A stretch of 52,595 nt of DNA from an uncultured Alphaproteobacteria bacterium (GTDB taxonomy: Bacteria > Pseudomonadota > Alphaproteobacteria > HIMB59 > GCA-002718135): positions 1 to 52,595 of the forward strand of contig CACEMR010000010.1 of assembly GCA_902560725.1 (NCBI GenBank), in the 5' to 3' direction. The notes beneath the pieces are model-generated. The model saw nothing but the letters and a program-made list of their open reading frames with translations. It was not told the DNA's origin and ran no database searches. The first letter of the stretch is position 1, and each line of letters starts with the position of its first letter. Of this stretch, positions 26,509 to 35,202 are shown piece by piece. The position numbers and the translations under genes are program-made.

Positions 26509-27572
26509 CTCAGAAGAATATTTTGATATGGTAACCATGCATGGGCATATTCTGCGTAATTTAACCAAATAAAAAGTATGACAATATAAAATAAAGCTGT
26601 GGAGTAAATTAAAAAATCCCTGGTTCTTTCTTTATAAAATAAATATGGAAACCTGGAAAAAACAATAATCTGAATAGGAGTAAAATAATAATTAACTCTA
26701 TCGGCAAATACGGAAAACTTAAAAGATAAAATAAAGATAAAAAAAACACTGAAAGATAAAAACAGAAATAATTTTTTTTCATTTTCATTATATGTTAACT
26801 CTCTATAAAAAATAAAAAATATAGTTGATGCTATTAAATTTAAACCAATTCTTACTGGGGCGCCTCTAGCTACTAGCTGACTGCTTTCTTCTGCATTGTT
26901 ATATAAATTTTCTCCTAAATAATTATTGTATAAATTATATAGATCTCCTCTTAAAATAATTGCTAATATAAAAATTATTATTAAAATAAAAAATATTTCA
27001 GTATAATTTATTTTTTGATTTATAAATGGATAAATTAATAAAATAAATATTGCAGATTTATGAAAAAATATCGCAAGTATTGAAAAAAAAAGAAAATTAT
27101 ATTTATTTTCTTTAATAAATGAAACCATAGATAATGTTATAAAAGCAAAAGCAATTCCTTGCCTTGTAAATCCCATTCCCATTATAATAATAATTATTGG
27201 AAAACAGACTATGAAAGCAAATGCCAGAGATGGTTGTAATCTGGAAAAACTATAAATAGAATATACAAAGATTATCGATAAAAAAAAATTTAAAAAATGA
27301 TAACTTAATCCAAATTTATAAAATAAAAATGACAAATATTCATATAAATAATCACTTCTTATATCAAAATTATAAAAATCATAAATTGTTTGATTTGAGT
27401 AGTTATGAACGTACTGAGTCCAATCACCACCTACTTCGTGTCTAAAGCCAATAAATAAAACTAAAAAAAATAAATATAAGATAGTAAAAAAAAATGAAGT
27501 ATTTTTTGAAACTCTATCTGAGTTTATTAATCCTAAAAAAGGTAAAAATAACATTATAAAATATGAAATCAT
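26505..27572 (-). CDS. EpsG-like polysaccharide polymerase (Wzy-type)
   Basis: A 355-residue membrane protein with about ten helices. Near residue 43 it has the loop GFRHEVGGDWTQY and later GFTRQGIAFAF, both typical of the EpsG family of repeat-unit polymerases. It would join undecaprenyl-linked repeat units on the periplasmic side. It sits between rmlA (1 base gap) and the GT4 gene (ATGA overlap). No flippase (Wzx) or chain-length regulator is visible in the window, so the export genes must lie elsewhere. Confidence 0.85.
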   Translation of the reverse strand: MISYFIMLFLPFLGLINSDRVSKNTSFFFTILYLFFLVLFIGFRHEVGGDWTQYVHNYSNQTIYDFYNFDIRSDYLYEYLSFLFYKFGLSYHFLNFFLSIIFVYSIYSFSRLQPSLAFAFIVCFPIIIIIMGMGFTRQGIAFAFITLSMVSFIKENKYNFLFFSILAIFFHKSAIFILLIYPFINQKINYTEIFFILIIIFILAIILRGDLYNLYNNYLGENLYNNAEESSQLVARGAPVRIGLNLIASTIFFIFYRELTYNENEKKLFLFLSFSVFFIFILSFKFSVFADRVNYYFTPIQIIVFSRFPYLFYKERTRDFLIYSTALFYIVILFIWLNYAEYAHAWLPYQNILLR

Positions 27573-27573
27573 A

Positions 27574-28416
27574 TTAAATTAATGAATTTAAGTTTTTAAA
27601 ATATTCGTTTTTAGGAGAATTTTTAATGATTTTTTTTAATTGACTCCTAGATATAAACTTCTGGTATAAAGCAGAACTCTCAGGAGATCCGATTTGAATA
27701 TTTTGTCTTTCTTGTAAAGTTTGTATAAAATGAGCAGCTTGAAGTAAAGTAGTAAATGTTCCTGCATCTAACCACATACTTCCTTGTTCTAGATTGCAAA
27801 CTTTAAGTTTTTTTCTTTTGAGATAATTATTATTTATATCAGTAATTTCTAATTCGCCTCTTTTTGATGGTTTAATAGTTTTTGCAATTTTAACAACTTC
27901 TTTGTCATAAATATATAGACCTGTAACTGCTAAATTTGATTTAGGATTTTTTGGTTTTTCAGTAATTTTTTTTGGAAGATTATTTTTTATTTCAATAACT
28001 CCATATCTTTTAGGATCTTGAACTTGATATGAAAATATTAAGGCGCCATTTTTAAAATTTTTTATATTATATTTAACTCCATAAAATATATTATCACCAA
28101 GAATTAATGCAACGTTATCATCTTTAATAAATTTTTCACCTATAATAAAAGACTCAGCAATCCCAGACGGTTTATCTTGAATTGCATATTCGATTCTCAA
28201 ACCCCATTGAGAACCATCCTTTAAAAGATTTTGGAATAAATTTTTATCATTTCTTTTGCAAATTAGTAATATATCTCTAATTCCCAACTCTATTAATGTT
28301 GACAATGGATAATATATCATGGGCTTATCAAAAAGAGGTAATAATTGTTTAGATACTGATTTAGTTAAAGGGTGTAGTCTAGTACCCAAACCTCCTGCTA
28401 ATATAATACCTTTCAT
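27574..28416 (-). CDS. rmlA: Glucose-1-phosphate thymidylyltransferase
   Basis: A 280-residue nucleotidyltransferase making dTDP-glucose from glucose-1-phosphate and dTTP, first step of dTDP-L-rhamnose synthesis. The N-terminal activation loop is intact (GGLGTRLHPLTKSVSKQLLP), followed by KPMIYYPLS, the metal-site LGDNIFYG and WLDAGT. Length fits the short RmlA/RfbA form. Its ATG overlaps the rmlD stop by 4 bases; the four rml genes form a coupled block, transcribed rmlC-rmlB-rmlD-rmlA. Confidence 0.97.
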   Translation of the reverse strand: MKGIILAGGLGTRLHPLTKSVSKQLLPLFDKPMIYYPLSTLIELGIRDILLICKRNDKNLFQNLLKDGSQWGLRIEYAIQDKPSGIAESFIIGEKFIKDDNVALILGDNIFYGVKYNIKNFKNGALIFSYQVQDPKRYGVIEIKNNLPKKITEKPKNPKSNLAVTGLYIYDKEVVKIAKTIKPSKRGELEITDINNNYLKRKKLKVCNLEQGSMWLDAGTFTTLLQAAHFIQTLQERQNIQIGSPESSALYQKFISRSQLKKIIKNSPKNEYFKNLNSLI

Positions 28417-29288
28417 AAATAATATTCTTTTACATTATTGATTAATATATTTCTCCAATTATCTTCTTGAATTTTAAATTTATCTCTAAATAATTTATTA
28501 TTTAAAGCTGAATAATTTGGCCTTATTAAAGAATTATTAAATTCACTTGATTTAATGGAAAAAATTGATGATTTATATTTTTTAAGATATGAAATATTTT
28601 TTATAAATTTGGTTAATTTATAAACAGAAACAGCATTACCATTATCGACATAATGAAAAGTTTTTTTTATTTTTTTTAATTTATATTTAAATATTAAATA
28701 CATTATATTTTTAGCTAAATTGTTTGCGCAAGTTGGAATACTTTTTTCATCTAATGCGGCATAAATATCTTTGTTTTGTTTAATTTGATTAATTAATTTT
28801 GAAATCAAATTATTATTAAATGAGGGATTATATAACCATGATATTCTAAATATAAGAAAGTTTACACCTGAATTAAAAATTTCTTTTTCGCCACAAAGTT
28901 TTGATTTGGCATAAATTGATAATGGATTAGGGATATCATATTCAATATATGGGAATTTTTTTTTACCATCAAAAACGTAATCTGTAGAAAAATGAATTAA
29001 AGTACAATTATAACTTTTACATATATTAGAAATAAGATTTAGAGAAAGACAGTTAATATTAAAACATTGTTTTGAATTCTTTTCAGATTTATTTACATCT
29101 GTATAAGCTGCACAATTAATAAAGTATTTAGGTTTGATTTTATTAATTAATTTCTCTAATGTATTTTTTTTAGTTATATTTAATTCACCAGAGTCAAAGA
29201 AATACATTTTTATATTATTGTATGAATTGATACAATTTAAAAAAGAAGATCCTAATTGACCATTAGCACCTGATACAATTATATTCAT
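28413..29288 (-). CDS. rmlD: dTDP-4-dehydrorhamnose reductase
   Basis: A 291-residue extended-SDR enzyme that reduces dTDP-4-dehydro-L-rhamnose to dTDP-L-rhamnose. N-terminal SGANGQLG is the RmlD form of the cofactor loop; FSTDYVFDG and the active-site YAKSK (Y and K) follow, as does INCAAYTDV. It lies 1 base downstream of rmlB and overlaps rmlA. A second, diverged RmlD-like gene occurs at 31926-32810; this copy, being inside the rml block and matching the family closely, is the biosynthetic one. Confidence 0.95.
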   Translation of the reverse strand: MNIIVSGANGQLGSSFLNCINSYNNIKMYFFDSGELNITKKNTLEKLINKIKPKYFINCAAYTDVNKSEKNSKQCFNINCLSLNLISNICKSYNCTLIHFSTDYVFDGKKKFPYIEYDIPNPLSIYAKSKLCGEKEIFNSGVNFLIFRISWLYNPSFNNNLISKLINQIKQNKDIYAALDEKSIPTCANNLAKNIMYLIFKYKLKKIKKTFHYVDNGNAVSVYKLTKFIKNISYLKKYKSSIFSIKSSEFNNSLIRPNYSALNNKLFRDKFKIQEDNWRNILINNVKEYYL

Positions 29289-29289
29289 A

Positions 29290-30300
29290 TTACTTAATTT
29301 TATTTAATAGCCAATTTGAATTATTAACATACCATTTAACAGTTTTTAACAATCCATCATTAAAATTATTTTTAGGTTTGTAATTCAATTCTTTTTTTAT
29401 TTTATCTATATTAACAGAATATCTAAAATCATGAGATAATCTATCTTTAACAAAACTAATTAATTTTTTATGAGAATATTTTTTTGGAACTAATTCATCC
29501 ATAATGGAACATATTTTATTTACTATCTCAAGATTAGTTAATTCTTTACCGCCGCCAATATTATAATTTTCACCAATTTTATTTGAATTAGAAATTTTTA
29601 TTAGAGCATCAACATGATCTTCAACATATAACCAATCTCTTATATTATGTCCTTTTCCATATATGGGTATTTTCTTTTCAAGTAGACAAGATAATATTAC
29701 TACAGGTATTAATTTTTCTGGATATTGCCAAGGGCCATAATTATTAGAGCAGTGTGAAGTGATAATAGGGATATTAAATGTTTTATAATATGATCGAGCA
29801 ATTAGATCACTGGACGCCTTAGATGATGAGTATGGAGAATTAGGTTTGTATTGATTCTTTTCTGTAAAACTCTTTTGTTGTTTTGATAGCGAACCATAAA
29901 CTTCATCTGTTGATACATTAATCATTTTAAATTTTATATTTTTTTGCCAATATTTAGTTCTTCTTAAGCTCTCAAGAATATTTAGCGTACCATTAAAATT
30001 TGATATAATAAATTTATTAGGAGCGGATATGGATCTATCTACATGTGACTCAGCGGCAAGATGGTAAATTAAATCTGGTTTAAAATTTACAATTGTTGAG
30101 TGTAACTTGTCAAAATTAGAAATATCTATTTTTTTAAAATTATAGTTTTTATTGCTATTAATTGAATCTAAGGACTCTTTGACAGATTGTTTTTTTAATG
30201 CATCTAAATTTAAAATTTTATTTGATTTATTTTTCAATAATTTTTTTATTAAACATGACGCAATAAAACCACATCCACCAGTAACTAAAATTTTCTTCAT
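29290..30300 (-). CDS. rmlB: dTDP-glucose 4,6-dehydratase
   Basis: A 336-residue extended SDR that converts dTDP-glucose to dTDP-4-dehydro-6-deoxy-glucose. Visible features are the TGGCGFIAS cofactor loop, HLAAESHVDRS, the catalytic STDEVYG (Asp-Glu pair), YSSSKASSD (Tyr/Lys), SNNYGPWQYPEKLIP and RDWLYVEDH, all typical of RmlB. The second G of the usual GGAGFIGS is changed (FIAS), a mild variation. It overlaps rmlC by 4 bases. Confidence 0.97.
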   Translation of the reverse strand: MKKILVTGGCGFIASCLIKKLLKNKSNKILNLDALKKQSVKESLDSINSNKNYNFKKIDISNFDKLHSTIVNFKPDLIYHLAAESHVDRSISAPNKFIISNFNGTLNILESLRRTKYWQKNIKFKMINVSTDEVYGSLSKQQKSFTEKNQYKPNSPYSSSKASSDLIARSYYKTFNIPIITSHCSNNYGPWQYPEKLIPVVILSCLLEKKIPIYGKGHNIRDWLYVEDHVDALIKISNSNKIGENYNIGGGKELTNLEIVNKICSIMDELVPKKYSHKKLISFVKDRLSHDFRYSVNIDKIKKELNYKPKNNFNDGLLKTVKWYVNNSNWLLNKIK

Positions 30301-30854
30301 AAGTTATTACTTAAATCTATAAATTTCTTTCCATTTTTATCTTTCTTTGAAATAAATTTTGAATTATTAAATCTAGGCCAAGGTATATTAAGTGTATGAT
30401 CATTATAATCTATAGTAATTTCGTGATCAGCAGAATAATAATTAGAAATTTTGTAATTAACAATTGTATTTTTTTCTAATGTACAAAAACCATGAGCAAA
30501 ATTAAACGGTATATAAAGTAAAAAGTTATCTGTTGATTTTAAAATAATTTTTTTATGCATTCCATATGTTTTGCTATTTTTATTTAGATCAACAAATACA
30601 TCAAAAATAGATCCTTTTTTTACTGAAATTAATTTAGCTTGCTGCATTGGTTTTTTTTGAAAATGCATACCTCTTATTGTACCTTTATTAATTGATAGAG
30701 ATTCGTTATCTTGAACAAATTTAGTTGAAATTCCAATATCTTTTAATTCTCTAACATTAAAATTTTCTATAAAATAACCTCTTTTATCAACAAATTTTTT
30801 TAATTTTATTAATTTTACTCTATTGCCAAAGAATGTTTTACAAATTTCAATCAT
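30297..30854 (-). CDS. rmlC: dTDP-4-dehydrorhamnose 3,5-epimerase
   Basis: A 185-residue cupin epimerase. It has the start DKRGYFIENF, TIRGMHFQ with the catalytic histidine, SIFDVFVDLNKNS and FAHGFCTLE, as in RmlC. It acts between RmlB and RmlD. First gene of the rml block, 2 bases downstream of a glycosyltransferase gene and overlapping rmlB, so the block is part of the larger minus-strand operon. Confidence 0.96.
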   Translation of the reverse strand: MIEICKTFFGNRVKLIKLKKFVDKRGYFIENFNVRELKDIGISTKFVQDNESLSINKGTIRGMHFQKKPMQQAKLISVKKGSIFDVFVDLNKNSKTYGMHKKIILKSTDNFLLYIPFNFAHGFCTLEKNTIVNYKISNYYSADHEITIDYNDHTLNIPWPRFNNSKFISKKDKNGKKFIDLSNNL

Positions 30855-30856
30855 GA

Positions 30857-31936
30857 TTATAAATTATCTATTGTTTTTATAAATTTTTTTTTCTGTCTAT
30901 CAAATGAATAATTATTAGATACTTTTTCTAGAGCATTTATTGAAAATTGTTTATATAAAATTTTATCTTCTTTGAGTTTTAAAATATAGTCAACCCATTC
31001 ATCATCATTCTTTGCAAGATATCCATTTTTACCGTGATCTATAATTTCATTATTTACACCAATAGGTGATGCTATAGCAGGTATACTACATGCCATATAC
31101 TGAATTAATTTAAATCCACATTTTCCTTTTGACCAATTATCGTCTTTTAATGGCATTATTCCAATATGGCATTCAGAAATTAATTCAATTTCTGTTTTTT
31201 CACTCCACATATAAGATTCAAATTGAATATCTTCTAATTCTAAATATCCGCAACCAATTAATCTCAATTTAACTGCATGCTCATTGCATAATTTTTGCAA
31301 TGGATATTTTATTAATTTAAGATAATTTGAAGTTGATGGAGATCCAATCCAAACAATTGTAAATTCATCATTCTTTATTTTTTTTGATTTATTATTATAA
31401 TAATTAACATCTACAACAGTTGGAAAAATGAATGTATTAATTTTTTTATTAGTTTCTTTAACTCTGTCAATATTGTATTGATTTCCTGAAAAAATATTTA
31501 GATTATTCATTTGAAAAATTTTTTGGAACTTATTTTTCAATAAAAAACTTAGAAAATAATTATTAATATTTTCATATTGGTGGAAAATTGCATCATCTAA
31601 ATCTAAAATTAATTTAATATTCTTTAAAGATAAAATTTTTTCCCCAATATAAGGAAAATAGGGAAAAAGTTCTAAATGTATAATAACTATTGTGTTTTTT
31701 TTCAAAAAAATTATTTTTATCAATCTTTTAATATAACTATATAATATATTAAAAAAACTAAGTCTGTTAAGAAAAATTTTTTTTCTAAAAAAATTTTCAT
31801 CAAATAAATATGATAACTCTGTATTTTTATTATTTTGATTTAATAATTCAAAATATTGTAAATATCTATATCTTACACTAGCTGATTGCCTATTATATCT
31901 TGTAAAAATAATTATATTTTCAACTTTAGAACTCAT
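30857..31936 (-). CDS. Glycosyltransferase (GT-B, family 4-like)
   Basis: A 359-residue GT-B protein. It starts IIIFTRYNRQSASVRYRYLQYFELL, a pattern seen in GT4 enzymes that begin with a SxRyR motif, and ends with the donor-site region FKLIQYMACSIPAIASPIGVNNEII (conserved E replaced by Q in the first E position) and FDRQKKKF. The middle holds ILDLDDAIFH. A retaining transferase acting in the cytoplasm on a lipid-linked oligosaccharide is likely; donor unknown, possibly dTDP-rhamnose given the adjacent rml genes. It overlaps the RmlD-like gene by 11 bases. Confidence 0.85.
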   Translation of the reverse strand: MSSKVENIIIFTRYNRQSASVRYRYLQYFELLNQNNKNTELSYLFDENFFRKKIFLNRLSFFNILYSYIKRLIKIIFLKKNTIVIIHLELFPYFPYIGEKILSLKNIKLILDLDDAIFHQYENINNYFLSFLLKNKFQKIFQMNNLNIFSGNQYNIDRVKETNKKINTFIFPTVVDVNYYNNKSKKIKNDEFTIVWIGSPSTSNYLKLIKYPLQKLCNEHAVKLRLIGCGYLELEDIQFESYMWSEKTEIELISECHIGIMPLKDDNWSKGKCGFKLIQYMACSIPAIASPIGVNNEIIDHGKNGYLAKNDDEWVDYILKLKEDKILYKQFSINALEKVSNNYSFDRQKKKFIKTIDNL

Positions 31937-32810
31937 TTTGTAAATATTCTTTTAGACAAATTTTCCAATCTCTCATTATATTTAATGATAAAATATTAAG
32001 TCTTAAATTAATTAGATTTTCACATCTTGGTCGAGGTGCGAAATATTCTTTTGAAAAAAATTCAGAATTTACTTTATTAATTTTTATTTTATTTTCTAAA
32101 TTAAGTATATTTATAATTTCTTTTGCCACTTCATACCTAGAAGTTTTACCCTCGCATACCAAATTAAAAAGTCCAAAATTATTAGAGTCTAAAATTTTAA
32201 AAATATTTTTAACAAAGTCATGTGTATAAGTTGGTGTTCCTAATTTATCTTCGACGACATTAATACTTCTTTCTCCTTCATTAATTTTTTTCATAATTTT
32301 ATTAATAAATTTTTTATCTTTCTTTGGTCCTCCTCCCATCATCCAACCTGCCCTACAAATTAAATAATTATTAGAATAGTTTATAATATATTTTTCAGCA
32401 GCATATTTTGATTTAGCATAATATCCCATAGGATTGGGCATGTCCCAATCATCATAGAAATCTTTATGGCCATCAAAAATCCCGGCAGTACTAATAAAAA
32501 CTAGAGGTATAGATAAATTATTTGCAATTTTGACTGCATACTCAACGGAGATTGTATTTGTTAAAAATGTGTCTTCTTTATTTTTTTCACAGAATTCTAA
32601 GTCAGTGTAAGCCCCAATATGGAATAAAATATCTGGCTTAAAATTGTTAACATCCTTGAAATAATTATCATAATTTCTAAAATCTAATTTTGATAACCAT
32701 TTATCATTTGGATCTTTATCAGAGCATTTTAATATATATTTATCATGTGCATACTTATAAAAAGCATCACCTAACATTCCACCTGATCCTGCAAAATATA
32801 ATTTTTTCAT
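31926..32810 (-). CDS. RmlD-like sugar-nucleotide reductase/epimerase (second copy)
   Basis: A 294-residue extended SDR of the RmlD substrate-binding family. It has the cofactor loop GSGGMLGDAF, IGAYTDLEFCE, ISTAGIFDG and the active-site YYAKSKYAAE. It is clearly diverged from the rmlD at 28413: the second cofactor-loop residues and the STAGIFDG segment differ. It may reduce a different dTDP- or GDP-4-keto sugar (for example a 6-deoxytalose or a pneumose-type step), giving the glycan a second deoxysugar. Its stop lies inside the next gene's start. Confidence 0.85.
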   Translation of the reverse strand: MKKLYFAGSGGMLGDAFYKYAHDKYILKCSDKDPNDKWLSKLDFRNYDNYFKDVNNFKPDILFHIGAYTDLEFCEKNKEDTFLTNTISVEYAVKIANNLSIPLVFISTAGIFDGHKDFYDDWDMPNPMGYYAKSKYAAEKYIINYSNNYLICRAGWMMGGGPKKDKKFINKIMKKINEGERSINVVEDKLGTPTYTHDFVKNIFKILDSNNFGLFNLVCEGKTSRYEVAKEIINILNLENKIKINKVNSEFFSKEYFAPRPRCENLINLRLNILSLNIMRDWKICLKEYLQNEF

Positions 32811-32814
32811 TAAA

Positions 32815-33993
32815 TTACTTATCTTTTATATAATAATATATTTGAATAAAAGGATATATTATAGCTCCTAAAATATAAGAAGGAGATTTTACAATATCAA
32901 TTATAAATGTGATCCCTCCAACAATTATCCAATTTACAGGAAATATAAACTTTAGGCTAACTTTTTTATATAATGGCAACAATAAACCTCTTATTAAAAT
33001 TGAAAATAATATTACAATAGAAATAAAAATCTTTGTTATATGTGGTATATACATATTACTAGTCTCTATCCAATTAGCAAAATACATATTCCAATTATAA
33101 ATTAATATACATAGGAATATAAAAAATATTATGATAAATAATTTATAATAAAATAATTTATTCCTCATTTCATAGTATAAAATTGGCATGAAATTATAAA
33201 AAATTAGATAAGTAATTAGATAGTAAAAAAATGTATAATAATTTTTAAGATAATTATAAGTATCAGGTAAGATTGATTTAATATTTGTAAAAATTACTGC
33301 TGTTAACATAAGAAAAAAAATTAGATAAATATTTTTGGTAAAAATTTGAATATTTGAAAAACAAGTGTAAAAAGAGTAAACAAAATATCTATTAATTATT
33401 GTCAACAAACTAGTTGGAAGATGTTGATAAGTTAAATATGCTTGATTATTATATCTTTCTTGAAAATATCTAATTTTCAATAAAAAATGTTGATCTTCAC
33501 CTGATCTTAAATTGTTAACAAAACCACCGCTATCTTCAAAAAAATTTTTATTAAATATTGAACCTGGAATTGTTGAAAAGCTTAATTTTCCATATGTAGC
33601 AGCATTTATTATCTTTTGAGTAAAAGTTTTAGGTATAAATTCTGTTAAACCAATTTTATAATCTAATTTATTTTTTTTTATTATTTCAATATTATCAAAA
33701 AGCCAATTTTTCTTTGGTATTGTTTTAGAATCTACAAAGGCAACATATTCACCCTTAGAAAGTTTAACTCCTATATTTCTTGCATGACCTGGATATGCTT
33801 TAGGAACCCAATGGTATAATATTTTAATATCAGCTTCAAATTCCTTAATTAATTCTTGAATTTTGATATTGTTAGATGAATCAATTATAATTATTTCAAA
33901 TGGTTTATATTTTTGTAATTTTAAAGAATTAATTACTTCTAATAGTGGATCATCATAGCTATAAACTGGCAAAATTACAGATATTTTATACAT
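32815..33993 (-). CDS. Glycosyltransferase family 2 with C-terminal membrane domain
   Basis: A 392-residue protein: an N-terminal GT2 domain (SVILPVYSYDDPL, then IIIIDSSN, and YVAFVDSKTIPKKNWL near residue 100) followed from about residue 200 by four to six hydrophobic helices. The usual DxD metal motif reads DSK, a variation. The RSGEDQHFLLK segment gives the ED base region. Membrane-anchored GT2 proteins of this layout work on lipid-linked or exported glycans. Its ATG overlaps by 8 bases the stop of the upstream GT4 gene in that gene's restored frame, which supports the frameshift reading described there. Confidence 0.86.
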   Translation of the reverse strand: MYKISVILPVYSYDDPLLEVINSLKLQKYKPFEIIIIDSSNNIKIQELIKEFEADIKILYHWVPKAYPGHARNIGVKLSKGEYVAFVDSKTIPKKNWLFDNIEIIKKNKLDYKIGLTEFIPKTFTQKIINAATYGKLSFSTIPGSIFNKNFFEDSGGFVNNLRSGEDQHFLLKIRYFQERYNNQAYLTYQHLPTSLLTIINRYFVYSFYTCFSNIQIFTKNIYLIFFLMLTAVIFTNIKSILPDTYNYLKNYYTFFYYLITYLIFYNFMPILYYEMRNKLFYYKLFIIIFFIFLCILIYNWNMYFANWIETSNMYIPHITKIFISIVILFSILIRGLLLPLYKKVSLKFIFPVNWIIVGGITFIIDIVKSPSYILGAIIYPFIQIYYYIKDK

Positions 33994-34093
33994 TTATTAA
34001 ATTTTGATAGATATTTATATAATTTTTAAAAGCAATCGTATTTTCATATTTTTTGTTAGCAAAATTATTTATTAATATTTTATATTTTTTTTT
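33986..34093 (-). other. A9 homopolymer and out-of-frame C-terminal tail of the GT4 gene
   Basis: On the minus strand nine consecutive A (plus-strand T, 34085-34093) are followed in the other frame by an open stretch coding for NNFANKKYENTIAFKNYIN and on to a TAA at 33986-33988. The tail looks like the terminal helix of GT4 enzymes. The coding region 33986-35202 is one base short of a multiple of three, as expected for a one-base deletion or for a slippage-dependent gene. Confidence 0.65.
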
Positions 34094-35202
34094 ATTATTA
34101 ATAATTTTAAATATAAATTCCCAACTATAAATTCTTTAAGCTCTTTTAAATCCAAATTTTCATTTTCAAAACCATAAATAAAATCATTATTTTTTATAAT
34201 ATATTCGATATCTTTATTAAATTTATTACATATAATTGGCACACCAGAAAGCAAACACTCTGATATTTTAGTTGGAAATGATGCTTTTATTGAATAATTA
34301 TTATTTAAATAAAAAATAACAAAATCAAGTTGACTTAAATATTTTTCAATATTGTCATAATTAATATTTTTAATAAAATAAAAATTTTCATTAATTTTAT
34401 TTTTTTTAAATTTAGTAACTAAATTTTTTTTATCATCAAAAGTATAAACATAAAATTTAAATTTTATATTGTTATCGATTAGAGTTTTAATTAGTTCTAG
34501 AGTTTTATTAAAATTATAAGCTCCAATAGTTGTTCCTAAATAACCTATTTTAATGAATTCTTCATTTATAATTTTATTTGTTGATATTAATTCTTCATTT
34601 ATATTAAATTTGTTTTTACTGGAGCATGTTGGGATTATATGAATTTTATTTTTATCAATATTATGATTTTCTATTATAATTTCTTTAGAATGTTTAGTTA
34701 AGCAAATTATTATTTTTGAATATTTAAAAAAATATTTTTCTAATATTTTAAATACTTTATAAATCCAATTATTTTTTGACCAATTATTCCTATCAATTTT
34801 TTCTTCTGGCCAAAAACCTCTGATATCAAATATTATTTTTAATTTTTTAAATAGCAAAATTGGATATAAAAAAATAATTGGCTGATAACCTCTTATATGT
34901 ATTAATTCTACCTTATTGAAAAAAATTAATTTTAATATAACTAAAAAATAATTAAAAAAACTTAATGTTTTGACAAAATAATTTTTATAAAATTTAATTT
35001 TATAATGATTGATATTATTTTTAAAAAATTTATTTGAAATTTCATTATATGAAGATTGATAGAATATTTTTTTTTCAAATGAAATAATATTTACATTATA
35101 ATCCTTACTTAATTCCAAAATTAATGGCACAACCTGAGATCTGCCTAATGGATCAGTTAAACCATCAAAAGATAAATAAAGTATTTTTTTTTTATTTATC
35201 AC
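34072..35202 (-). CDS. Glycosyltransferase family 4, frameshifted near the 3' end
   Basis: A 376-residue GT-B protein as read. N-terminal LYLSFDGLTDPLGRSQVVPLI is a typical GT4 start with an acceptor-side glycine loop; ILIFDIRGFWPEE-like sequence and GYLGTTIGAYN follow, and the C-terminal CLLSGVPIICNKFN is the donor-site region. The frame as read ends in an abrupt low-complexity tail. Adding one base in the A9 run (34085-34093) continues the protein by about 30 residues with the usual GT4 C-terminal helix, ending at 33986 and overlapping the next gene's start by 8 bases. So the intact gene is probably 33986-35202. Sequencing error, transcriptional slippage at A9 or phase variation could each explain it. 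It overlaps the AsnB-like gene by 4 bases (ATGA). Confidence 0.85.
   Translation of the reverse strand: MINKKKILYLSFDGLTDPLGRSQVVPLILELSKDYNVNIISFEKKIFYQSSYNEISNKFFKNNINHYKIKFYKNYFVKTLSFFNYFLVILKLIFFNKVELIHIRGYQPIIFLYPILLFKKLKIIFDIRGFWPEEKIDRNNWSKNNWIYKVFKILEKYFFKYSKIIICLTKHSKEIIIENHNIDKNKIHIIPTCSSKNKFNINEELISTNKIINEEFIKIGYLGTTIGAYNFNKTLELIKTLIDNNIKFKFYVYTFDDKKNLVTKFKKNKINENFYFIKNINYDNIEKYLSQLDFVIFYLNNNYSIKASFPTKISECLLSGVPIICNKFNKDIEYIIKNNDFIYGFENENLDLKELKEFIVGNLYLKLLIIKKNIKY

Noticed and set aside
26509..26568. Upstream start for the GT4 gene adding 20 residues
   Set aside because: The extra residues are an out-of-frame reading of the polymerase gene and unlike GT4 N-termini; ATG 26508 gives the ATGA overlap usual in this operon.
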